Source: Papiliotrema nemorosa (lineage: Eukaryota; Basidiomycota; Tremellomycetes; Tremellales; Rhynchogastremaceae). From it: a stretch of 64,000 nucleotides of DNA. Of this stretch, positions 24,907-35,949 are shown piece by piece. Position numbers and translations under genes: made by a program. Where the stretch lies: NCBI GenBank assembly GCA_032158125.1, contig JASKOT010000023.1, forward strand, positions 124,001-188,000. Reading direction: 5' to 3'. The notes beneath the pieces are model-generated. The model was not told the origin of the DNA. It searched no databases and was given only the letters and a program-made list of their open reading frames with translations. How positions within the stretch are numbered: the stretch's first letter is position 1; each line of letters opens with the position of its first letter.

Positions 24907-27015
24907 ATGGATGAAGAAAGAGCGCCTTCAGATGACGGCGGTTATCGTATGTTGTGCACGCGGTACCGAAAGCTGACCGCCAGGCGCATGTGTGAGTCGG
25001 CCAAGGGTGATCAAGCCTCATCTCATCAGGACACTTGTCGACGACTCAAAGTCCGATGTGTCAATCGAGCTCGACCTCCTTGCAAAAGATGCGAACATTT
25101 GGGAATACTCTGTACGAGCAATTCCATCGGACCAGTCAGGCGTCGTCCTGATCCAGCTAGGTAAGTCTTTCTCAGTATCCGATTCGTTCGCTGATATCGT
25201 CTCCACAGACGGCTGTCTACCGTGGAGGCAGAGATCAGAGGTGTGAACGGGAAGTTGCAGACCATCTTGTCGTCCTTGGACAAGATTGGCTCGAGTTCAG
25301 ACCGGATCACCGACAGAAATCCCATCACCCAAACATCCTTACCCAACATTGCGCCTGAACCACGGGTATCGTTCCTCAATCCATCAACGATCTCACCTAC
25401 TCGAATCGAGATCATCCACCCCATATCTGGCTCGACAACTGCCACGACATCTGGTGCACCAGCCGCGCAGAGCGAGGTGGAAGTGAGTCCCGCGACCGGT
25501 GGTCAAATGGACGAAGAACCAGTGTTGGCGTCCGCGGCGTATTTCCGGAGCTTATTGAGGATTCAGAACGAACGCAACGTAGAGAATGGAACATCGACCT
25601 CGGATCTCAGGCTGGAATGGTGGATGGGTACAGAGGATCTGTCGCTCCAAGAAGTAAACGCCATCGTATCCGACCCTGTTGCACTGGAGATATGCGATCT
25701 CAACACTGCTCAACATCTCTTCGATTTCTACTTTCAACACCTGCAAGCGTATATTCCGATATTTGACCCGACTGTAGATACCTGGTTGAATCTGCGGCAG
25801 CGGAGTCCGTTTGCCATCACGACCATCCTGTTCACCGCTGCCAAAGTGTCCAATGCTGAGGGCTGGTTGGTGAAGCGACTTCGGACTCAAGCATTACGAA
25901 TGGCCAAAACGACCTTGTTCTCACACGTAGCCGATTTGGAGACTGTCCAAGCGTTGATGATCTTGGCTTGCTGGGCTGAACCTTACTGGAGGATGATCCA
26001 TCACGCTATCTCCCTGGCCCTCGAACTCGAATTGTCCGATTGCTTACGGCAAATCCAACATCCTTCGCCGGATCAGGATCATAGACGGATAGCAGCGGGC
26101 GCAAGGGTATGGGTTGCTACGTGTAAACTCGCCTTGGAAGCAGCTACAAATCACTCTCGAATGTCATTCTTCAACGTGACATTGCTCGGTGACAATCTAT
26201 CACTTTTGCTCGACAGTCCTGCCGCATTACCATCCGACGCTCGACTGGTATCATGTTGCGAGTTTCAAATTATCCGCCGACCAGTCGATACCCTCCTTCG
26301 TCAAGCTTCGCCATCCGATCCTCTCCCCTTGAAGGAGATACGTAAATGGTATACCGATGCCGAGCTTTGGCAAAGTAAATGGTCGAGATGGTATCTCCGC
26401 AGAGGGTACACAAAGGACCATTTCTACGTTACTGAACTTGAGACTCAACGATGTTATTCGACAGTCTTTTTCACTTCGTGCTTGTTACGATCTACCAAAG
26501 TGTCTAGAGACGTGGACGAGTTAGATCCGGAACAACAATACTGGTTGCACAGGGGTCTGACGGCTGGAGAAATGGTGATTGCCAGAGTGGCAGAGGGCAA
26601 GGAGATTGAACATCTCCCATATGCCAATCATTACGCCCACGTGTGTCTAGCGGTGACGCTCCAAGTGGTCATTCGACTGGTCAAACTCATGCCGTACGCT
26701 GTGGACCTTCGACAGACAGCTACGAGGATGCAGAAACTGGTAGAGTTTTTGGCTCAATTACCAGGTGTAGGATTTGGGGAAAGCTTGTTCGGTATATTGG
26801 AGCGCGCAAGAGAAGAACACGTCTTGCCCCAACGGTCCAGGGTGGCAAGTCCGAAGAATGGCGTCCAAGAGGCTCTCCCGGTCAATCCGAGCTTTGTCGA
26901 AGGCCTGTTGGCGGATTGGGATATAGCGCAAGGATGGGATATAAACTCTCTACTCGGACTTTTGCCGGATGGACAGGCTGTTCCGCCGATAGAAGACCAT
27001 ACATACTCCATGTGA
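24907..27015 (+). CDS. Zn2Cys6 fungal-type transcription factor with an 8-nt exon in the zinc cluster
   Basis: Nuclear regulator with a binuclear zinc cluster and the fungal-specific middle domain. The zinc cluster is complete only if four exons are joined: 24907-24946, 24984-24991 (8 nt, GCGCATGT), 25030-25160 and 25209-27015. This yields RACDTCRRLKVRC, seven residues, then CKRCEHLGILC, an exact C-x2-C-x6-C-x7-C-x2-C-x6-C. A linker (STVEAEIRGVNGKLQTILSS) may be a coiled-coil dimerisation segment. The middle domain shows LFDFYFQHLQAYIPIFDP and VQALMILACWAEPYW, typical of the family. Total 1986 coding bases, 661 residues. The introns flanking the tiny exon are 37 and 38 nt. Targets are unknown. 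Confidence 0.88.
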
Positions 27016-27154
27016 GCACATTCGAGCCGATTTGGAAAAGGTCTTCGATCAAGTCGCCAGAGATGCATTCCTCTGTTCTATGTAGGTTGCGCTTGATTGT
27101 CGTGAAACTAGTGATACAGGACGATTGGCACGGCACAGACTCTCCAGTCTCCTC

Positions 27155-29780
27155 TCACATTGGCTCCTCTTCTTCGACCTCGTCTTCCAGCTCGTCCTCT
27201 TCCAACTCATCCTCCTCATCCTCCCATCCATCTGCATGTCCATCGTGACCCATATGAGGAGGGGGATGAACTCTCGTTTCACCTTGTACGGGACCGCCAA
27301 CTCGTTCGTACGTTGGCCCATACCCATGAGGTGGCATGCCCGGATGAGGTGAGCCATACCTGCCTGGCGGTGAAGTCCTGTGATACGCGGGACCGAGATT
27401 TGTATCAGGTATAGGATGTCGATGAGATCGCTCGATGGGCCTCGACACCGCGGATCCTCCACCCTGAGGTCCGCTCGATCCTCTGGATGCCTCGCTGGTA
27501 CCCGGCGTGCCGGGTCCGTTTGAACCACCGGGCATAGAATGAACCTTTGCGTGCCGCTTCAAGTTTGATTGAACGGAGAATCTTCTCCGACAGGTAGGTT
27601 CCTCGCAAATGAACGGTCTCTCACCGGTGTCTGATATCAGCGCCACCCCCGGTATCCCGACTAGGTCACTCACGAGAATAGGTATGTATCCTCAATGAAC
27701 TTGGTCGAGAAAAGGTCTTTGCGCAAAATGCACAACTGTACTTTGGGCCTACACCAGGTCCGCCTGAGATGACCGATCCGCCCAGATTCCCTCCCTCGAC
27801 TTCGTCATGATCTCGTTCTGCTTCCACCCGCCTCGCCGCACTTTCTGCTAAGACTTCCATACCGCGCATCGCATTTTGGCCAGACATCTCGACATCGTCC
27901 TCTCGCAAGCCCTGAGCCGATGAACGTTTCTTGCCTCGAAGTGAAGGAGGAGTAAGACTTTCACCGTCTGAGTTGAGCGATACAACCGGGGCAGAAGTAG
28001 GGATGACATTGTCGGCTGAGACTCGTCTGATTGGCCAACCGGTTATCAATGGCGCAGTTGACATAGGTGGAACCGGTTCTGAAGCGGAAGGCTTTTCGAG
28101 CGGAGCAGAGACCTTGCCGTGCATGGGAGGACCCGAGTTGAAATGACCTTGAGCTATGGCGACGTCGTCTCCTGATTTGGCCATGATAAGCTCCGCCAAA
28201 GAAGACCTCCTCATGCCGGACTTTTCACGGCGTTCTGGCGATGGGGGGCGGGTCGCTGCCTGCCTTCGCATGGCATCTGTTTCGTTTTGCAGCCTGTTGT
28301 GGGATAAAAGGGGCGGAAGAGAGGGTCTGGGAGACGACTCGCGGGACATGGCACTTGGTGTGGGGATCGAAGACATTCTTCGGTCAGGCACCGACGCTGG
28401 GGGGCGCATGTCTGTGTGCGAAAGAGGAGAACGTCTATCTTGCCTCTCGCTAGCTGTCAAGTCGGCAAAAGATTGCGCGAGCTGACCACCAATGAGAGAT
28501 GCGCTGCGTGATGGTACAGGAGCTATCTTTCGCTGCTCAAAGGGGAATTCGCCGGGCGGATGTTCGAGGAAAGGCGTGAGAGGAGAGCTAAAGCCGGATC
28601 CGTTGGAGATGGATTGCCTCGACATGGAGGCGGATGCAGATTGTGGTGGATGGAGGAGCGATCTCAAAGCAGTACCTGACGCTGAGCCAGGTGTGGACAA
28701 TGGCGAATTTAGCGTTGGGAACGAAGCGTTCCGACTTTGAGCCTGCCAGCGCAATCTGGCGGATTCTTCGGCATCTCTGTATGCGGGCTGATCGGACCGG
28801 CGACGTTTATCGGCGTGTTCATCCACAAATGGGTGGACGGTAGGGTATGAGTTGGCTCGATGGTTTGCGGGATGTCGAGGTGAAGAAGCTTCGCCGGAAG
28901 ATGAAGAGCTCCGATCGAAGTCTGGAGCCCACCAGCCGCCCAGGTGAGGAAGCTGAAAGACGTCGGATGTCGATGATCGATGCGATGCCAGTGAAGAGTA
29001 GCGAGATGTGCGTGCTGTCGAGGGAGAGGAAGAAGGCGAGTTGGGAACGAGCGAAGGAAGAGAAGGGGAAGCGTAGAGTGAGATGGAGGAAGATGGTGTA
29101 GGAGGTTGCGGGTGTTCTAAAATGTCAACCTAGCTCCCTTGTACCCATTGGTAGCACTCACCCCCTGCAACGCCAAACAACGCTTGAATGCCAGGTAAAC
29201 TGACGTGTTCTGCAATCTCCTTGCCGTCTTCTTCCGCAACTCTACGTAAAGGATGTCGATGACCCAATTCTCCATATCCCTCATCGTCGAGCTCTTCTTC
29301 CCTTCCCATGGGATCGAACCGACTCTGCCTACGACTGGCAGCGAGAGGTAATGGGCTGGGTTTTGTAGGGACGTGCTGGTGGTCGATGGGGGGGTAGCCA
29401 TGTTGCAATCTTGGTGAACGGCTGGAGGATGGGGTGGAAGAGGCAGAAGAGGTCTCGGGTGGACCGACCTTCCACGAAGGTGGATGAGACATTATTGGCC
29501 TGCTGGGTCGAGGCGGACTTGCACCTGTGACTGGGGCAGTCATGGGCAAAGCGAATCGCGCAGTGTTACGCGGTGTGCGTGGTGACTTGAAGCGCAAAGG
29601 ACCAGGACTTTCGCCAGAATGTCCAGCTGTGGAGGTGAAATTTGGCTGTGGGTACTGGGTGGGTGAATCCGGTGATACCATATTTTCATGGTCGCCAGTT
29701 AGAAGAGGCAATGCAGAGGTGAAAGCGAGAGGTGGGGATGGGAGAATGGTATGAGGGGAAGGAGGGTATTGGAAAGCCAT
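27155..29780 (-). CDS. C2H2 zinc-finger transcription factor, two fingers
   Basis: Nuclear regulator of roughly 840 residues. Two long exons encode Ser/Pro/Arg-rich disordered sequence. A third exon completes two tandem fingers near the C-terminus: YSCAFCAKTFSRPSSLRIH (finger 1, its last histidine position across the intron appears as YSDTGERPF, so the usual second His is replaced or shifted) and FICEEPTCRRRFSVQSNLKR with HAKVH (finger 2). The linker TGERPF is canonical. The end is strongly acidic (WEDEEDELEEDELEDEVEEE), which could act as an activation or histone-binding patch. Two introns. ATG at 29780 is preceded by more than 3 kb without genes. Confidence 0.85.
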
Positions 29781-32700
29781 GATTGAGTGGATGGAAAAGC
29801 GTTGTCAGTTTTCGTCAAAGGGATCGAAATCGAATGGATCCGGGTCGAGATGTGAGAGATGGTCGTGTTCGGCGAATGGGGTTACGAGCCAAGCCAAGGT
29901 AGTGTGCGATGGGTGATGATCGATGTGATGCACAGGTGTCGTGTGCGATCAGAGCAGAACGATAGCGCCAATTCGGGAGCGTAGTATCGTCGAGATGTGC
30001 AGGTCAGACGAAGGTGACACCCAAAGGGATCCAAGCGACGACCGGATAGACGGGTAAGAAGGAGAGTTTGGACGGCGATCAAGGATTACCCAACAAGGGA
30101 CATGCAGGGAGACAAGCACAGGGTCGATCACGCATAGATTACCAGGGTGGACATTGACCAGAGTTGTAAGAGGAATGCAGGATGGGTCGAGACCGGGTGA
30201 GATGAGAGTTGTTGATGCAAAGGAAGGGTGTGTGTATAGTGTCGGAGGGTTGCAAAGGAATATAAAGTGATCAGCGGTCGTCCTCTACGGGATGTTGACG
30301 ATTTCTCCGATCAAACAGGGCTCAAAAGGACGGGAAGCAGGTCGATCAAAGGAGAGCAGGGACAACGAGGGGATGAGCGAGGTGTACGAGGCACACGACC
30401 CAGAACATGGTGATGATAGCAATACCACCCACGAGAAGCAGATGAGACGCAAGGGGCAGGCGTGTCGATGAGGGGGAGGTGGTAGCGTGATCACTCCAAT
30501 CCAGTCAAGGCTTCCTTGCATTATTCTCCCATGCACCAATGCGCCTTTGAATGGAACAACCCATATGAAGATCCATGACAAGGGGTTGACACGAAAGCAC
30601 CACTCACGCTTTGATCAATACACCCTGCCCGTTGACACTTTTGTTTCACTGGAATACCAACCCTTCGGGTGTTCAGGTCAGAACTCTCCGATCTCCTGGA
30701 TCCGTGATAGAGTATGAGTATTCCCGCTGTTTCTGCGCACTGTTCACCTCGCTACCGTCGGGATGGCTATCACGATCGTCGTCGAGGTAAATGATACGCG
30801 TAAGAAGATGCTGTGTAATCCCGTTTCCTTTTCGATGGCCGCGGAAATGTGATCGCCCTAGACTAGGGTGATCGTTTGATCGATTGATTATTGATAACGT
30901 CGTGGATCAGTCACTCGAAAGGGCGCTGATGGAGGAGGGCGAGGTCGGGGGACAGTCGTCCTTTTGTCTGGAAAATCCACGGCGTGAACCCTTTCTTTTC
31001 GGCAGGTGGATCTCAACTCCTCTTGCGCCGTCTTGGCCAAGCCAAATACTCCTATCCACTTGTCGATCTCGAACAGAATGAAGATTGTCAAAGGATGGGT
31101 CTAACGTGTGAGACTGAATCCAGCAGATCCAGCGATGATAATAATGACAATGACAGTACAAAGGACGAAGGTGAGCATGAGCAGATGCACAATTCAAACT
31201 TAGCGAATAAGGGAGACAATAACCCCTCGACCCTATCAGTTCTGCCCCTTTGCGCTCTGCAATTTCTCGTTCAGAGTCTATGCCGTGCGGAAAATCCTAT
31301 TGCTCAGGAATACCGCACACGGGGTGGGGCAAAAAGTTTCCAGATCAAGGTATTTCGGGGACAAAAAACAACGGTTCCTCCATTCCCACCTTTTTTATTT
31401 CCCTGTTTAAAAGGTTACTTAGAACGACGCCTCTCGGTCGGTTTACGGCCCACCCTGTGCGGAGCGTAACCAGGGGGCAAGGAGTACGGAGGCTGAAGAA
31501 TTGACTTGTCGATCTCTTTCCTCTTTGAGCGATCGCCCTGCATCGGTTTCATTTTTACGATTCACAAAGGGAGACAGCGCGAGGTATACCAAGGCAGATC
31601 TCCCTACGCATGTCCAGGGGCACACGCTGGTACCCAGCCAAAGTGGCCCTGATGACGACCGCTTGCATACAGAACCCCTTGTTGCTTGGTAGCGAAATTG
31701 ACTGGAAACGCCCTCTGCCACCCTCGTTTATCACAGAGTCGCGGACCCTTCCCTGTAAGACCGACAGAAAGACACGGGTCTCCTGGAAGTGGGAGGGCTT
31801 GGTGATCGACCGCGCACATGGACGCCGCAGAGGGCAAATACAAACGGCGCGCTTGAACAGCAGTACACACTTCGCTATTGTTATTCTTTTGGAAGGAACA
31901 GTTAGTCGACTCGCAGCTCCGGGCAGCTGCGCTCTGTCTTCTGTACAGCATCGTAATTTATCTGGCGCGGCTTATTTCCAACGTCCAAGCCAAATCCTGC
32001 CTTGCCTGTCAAAAGGATGGGCTGAATCCGGCGGCCGGGGTGACTACCATCCCATCCAGTCTCCGCGCAGGAGTCATACGCACATCTGACGATTCACGTT
32101 GTATGGCCGATCAGACGTACAAAGTTTTGCATTCCCCGAAAGAGCACGTCCATCGGGGAATCATCTGGGACCGAGTCGCACCCCCTGGAAACGCCTTCCC
32201 GTCCACAACCGCCACACTGTACGGCACATAGACGGGATCAACCTTCAGCACGCATGCATACATGGATGCTTCCACTTTGGGAGAAGAGTGCGTGAGTTGT
32301 CGACTCCATGAACCACGCGACTTGGGCCCGAATCGGATCTACAACTGGAATCGATCAAACGTCGACATGGACGATCACTGCAGCGATCGACGTTCGGGGG
32401 TATATTATTTATGCTCCGCTGGATCACGGATGTATGTGGATCGTTCTACCTGATCTACACAATCAGCTCCTTGTCGAAAGGCAATCTGAAACCTGAATAG
32501 GTCGTCCCTCTGACCTTCCTGCAGAGTCGCGAGACTCCGGCATTTGATCGACATTCACAGATATCTGGGAGGGCGCCATACAGATCCCTCAAGCCTGCGC
32601 ACCCGATCTTGCGGGGACAGTAGGGGTACAGATAACTCGTCCATGAGTAGAAACAAGCCTGTCATGCTCGTCGTTTACGCTACTGCCGTATGGTTTTCGT

Positions 32701-32967
32701 CTTCTCGTCACCGGTGATTGGGAAGAGTGTATCGTACATCTCGGTTCTCTCGTAATCTCTATCGAGTCTGACCGACGGTACAAGCAAATGTAAATGTCGC
32801 GCGACCAGACAACATGCCTCGAATACGTTGACATGAATGATTTGGGCAACTGCTTGCAGTGGTGTGCATACGAGTATTATACTTGCAGTGATCCTATCGC
32901 CAAACGCGTTCCTGCATGCCTCATACAACTGCAGACGAGACCAAATTCGAGACTTGGAGGGAGATCT
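29781..32967. other. 3.2-kb gene-poor region upstream of the C2H2 factor
   Basis: This is the longest stretch without a recognised gene. Short open frames on both strands (for example 30285-30581 minus, 30984-31469 plus, 31610-32089 plus) show no family motif and no matching splice pattern. It contains a 23-bp near-perfect palindrome at 30851-30873. It may hold a long leader, a non-coding RNA or an unrecognised fast-evolving gene. I cannot tell which. Confidence 0.45.
30851..30873. repeat. 23-bp near-perfect palindrome
   Basis: GATCGCCCTAG and CTAGGGTGATC are inverted copies separated by a single A, with one G-T mismatch. It could be a dimeric protein-binding site or a cruciform; it lies about 1.1 kb upstream of the C2H2 factor start. 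Confidence 0.6.
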
Positions 32968-35688
32968 TCACAGCGTGGCGTGTACCTCGTCTCCTCGGGA
33001 CCCCTGCGCGTGGACATGATCCCTGGCATGCTCTCGAAGACCCTGATGCATTAACAACCCCACATGAGGCGGTTTCCTTTGGCACCCACCTGCTGCGTGT
33101 CAAACATCATGGGACATTGACCGTGTCCAGCGTTCCATTTGCAAACAAAGCCAAGACCGCCCTCCACTTCATCAGAGGCGACATCTCCCCTCGATTGGAC
33201 GACCGCTACTTTGGGCCTGCCCGACGATTGTCCTATGTCCAGCTGAGATTCGCCGGGCATGATTTCCGTTTGTGTGTATCCGTCGGTCGACATATTGTCC
33301 TGCTGATGCAGCTTGGCACCATAGACCAAATCAACCTCGATGGGCGGCTTGATCGATGTCGACCTCGATGGGCTGACGTATCGCGACCCAAGATAGCCCT
33401 CACCACCAGCCAAATCGGCGTCCGTCTCTGCGCCATGCTCGTCATCCGATTCGGTGTCCGAGTCCTCCTCAAAAACGCCCATACGTTTACCTCTCAACAT
33501 CGTGAGCTGCTCCACCAACTCTTCATTTCTCATCTGCAGCGAATCGTAATTCTTCTCCCATATCTCATTGTCCTTCACCAACGCAGCATTCTCAATCTTG
33601 AGCGCGTCAAAAGCTACAGCTTTGGCTCGCACGGTATCGTCCGTCAACCTTGCTTGGTCGAGTAAGAGTTTGGTTTGTTTTCGCAACTTTACGTTCTCCT
33701 CTTCTCGCTTTCGCTGGATCGCTTCGTAGTGCAGGCTCTTTTGTTTGAGTCCTATATCCAGCTGCTTTCTAAGAGTTGCGACCTGCTCTTCCAGCGCATT
33801 TGCCCGTTGAGCATTTTCGACCGCCATCATCGAAGCATTTTGATATTGCCCTTTGAAGAAATCCAGATCGCCCGAGATGCTTTCCTTGGACTTGGTTGCA
33901 TTTTGCAACTTGTCCTCCAAAGCGGTGATGATAGCAGTCATTTCCGTCACTCGATCGATGAGGGATTGAATTCGCTCGTTAGCGTCCTTGCGTTCGCTCG
34001 CCGAGACGGCTGTGACGGTTTTGAACTGCTCGAGATTGCTTTCGAGCTCGGCAACTTGGTTTCCTAGCAGTGCTATTTGGACATCCTTTGCCTCCAGTAT
34101 AGCCTTAAGATCCTGCGATTGGGTGACACGATGAGAAGGCGTGGTCACCGACGTCGCCTTCTTCTCTGCTACTGATATTTCAGGTATAGATTGGGCGACG
34201 AGTTCGGGCTGCACAGTCAGATCCCAGATCTGATCATGAAGGGAAACTCACCGAATGGAATTCCTCGAGATCTGCGTCGTCTGAAGCACCTTGATAAGCA
34301 ATCTGAGCATCGTTGGCAGTATCTTTGGCTTGAGCCGAATCACTATGCGCACTGCTGGTCTGAGACTGAGAATCCATCAACCACACTTCTCCACCGATAA
34401 CCTTTTCCACGAGTCTGACGGGGACTGACTCAGCACTTTCTTGCTGGCCATTTCGTCCGACTGGCGGAACTCCTCTAGGTTTTGTATTTTGAGCTGCTGG
34501 GCTCGGGAACTCTACGATTGGATCCGCTTGAGAGGTCGACACGGATGGGTCAAACTGTGTAGCGTCTGCGGTTTCTCGTCGTGCGTTGGATGATTGCTGA
34601 AAACCCGAAGGAGGAGGTTGCGGAATGGGACCAAGAGTTTTGCCGGATGTTACAGCCTTGGTACGAGGCGGAGTTGTGGTCCTAGGTGTTTGGGAGGAAA
34701 GAGCAATCGTCGAGGGAGATTTTGACGCCTTGGAAGCAGCTGCGCCTCGTACTTCAGCCACGGAGTCATCCTCCGGGGGTTCTGCTGACGTGTCTTGCTC
34801 AAGTTGCTCCGGTCGCAAAGGGGGCACAGGATCAAGATCTGCTGCGATTGGGAAAGCGGTGAGATCGTTCGCATCAGGGGAGGTGGATACAGGGGGAACT
34901 TTTGGAGCCTTTTGTCTTGTCTTCAGAGGAGAATGTGTGGCCGTTGCCTGCTCTGACCGCACCTGCTCGTTTGGGACGGGTGGCTGGGACTCTGAAGGCA
35001 CTGCGGTCGTTGCCTCGATGGGTATCGGCTGATGATCTGATCCTGGGGATCGACGTCGAGAATTGGCGGTATTCCTTAGGTTAGACTTGTTGCCGAGAGC
35101 CTTGATTTTTGGTTGGACGTTTCGGGCCAGCTCCTTGCTTGGAGAGCCGTAGGTACTATTCTCACCTGATGATTAGTCATGTGTCTCGCCCCGTTCCAAA
35201 CAATGACACCGACTGCTTCCTCTCAATCGTTTGTCCGACTTGTTGGTAGCAGCCGAGCTGCCTCTTTTCCGCTTTCTGTCGCTTCTCTCGGGGAGCGGCG
35301 ACGACGCCTTTCTTCCTTCGGCCGTCCTAGCCTGCTTCTTCTTTTTCTTCTCCTCTGCCTGTCTCTTCTTCTCTTCTGCCCCCTTTTTCCTCCCTTCTGC
35401 TTCCTGCCTGGTTACCCGACCCATCAACCCTGGATCCTTCTTCTTGGCCTCCTTCCATTCCTGGATCAAAATGTCCGTACAGCTAGATTTTGCTTCCCAG
35501 GTAGGTTTCCAGTCTTCACCGGTCTGAGGGTCTTTGCCCAGCCATTGAACGAGGTATTCACCCCTCCCATAACGATTGACCCGTTCGTCCAGGATTTGGA
35601 CCGCAGCAAACAGCTCCTCGTCGTCATCGGATGTGGGAACAAACTGCGTCTCGGGAGGCGGGGCTGATTCTTTCTTGCTCTTGGGCAT
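32968..35688 (-). CDS. chromodomain, coiled-coil and C2H2-finger protein
   Basis: Likely chromatin reader in the nucleus. Exon 1 carries a chromodomain (AAVQILDERVNRYGRGEYLV, QWLGKDPQTGEDWKPTWEAK) followed by a highly basic Lys/Glu helix. A long Ser/Pro-rich linker of about 300 residues leads to a coiled coil of about 200 residues (DVQIALLGNQVAELESNLEQ, ALEEQVATLRKQLDIGLKQK). The C-terminus gives CKWNAGHGQCPMMFDTQQ, and after a last intron (acceptor at about 33052) GLREHARDH, which forms one C-x8-C-x12-H-x3-H finger before TGA at 32968. Cryptococcus PRC2 contains a chromodomain protein (Ccc1) that reads H3K27me; this may be its counterpart, but I infer that from architecture only. The exon 1 donor is unclear (GTCGGT or GTCATT near 35205-35215). 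About 860 residues. Confidence 0.75.
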
Positions 35689-35949
35689 GGCAGCAACTCG
35701 ATCGAGGAGAGCAGAGTGACCAAGAAGGGAGACACTGCAAGAGAGAAATCACAACAAGTAAATGTATAATGAGCCTGACATCGGGCTGTCGAAGAGCCAA
35801 AACGGAGGCGGCGGCGCTGAGCGCCGCAGAGTGGGTATATGAGGCTGACACGCAATCCTCTGTCTCTGGTGTTTCAGCTCCTCTACGCCCATTCAACCTT
35901 CCAGTTGTCAACCAGTCTCTCCATCTACACATACTGGGAGCGACCAGCT
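35689..35949. promoter_or_regulatory. divergent promoter, chromodomain gene / GLN4
   Basis: The two start codons are 261 bp apart and face away. No distinctive element is seen. Confidence 0.5.

Noticed and set aside
30285..32089. Several 90-160 codon open frames in the gene-poor region
   Set aside because: Composition and overlap on both strands suggest chance frames; no recognisable domain or conserved splice sites.
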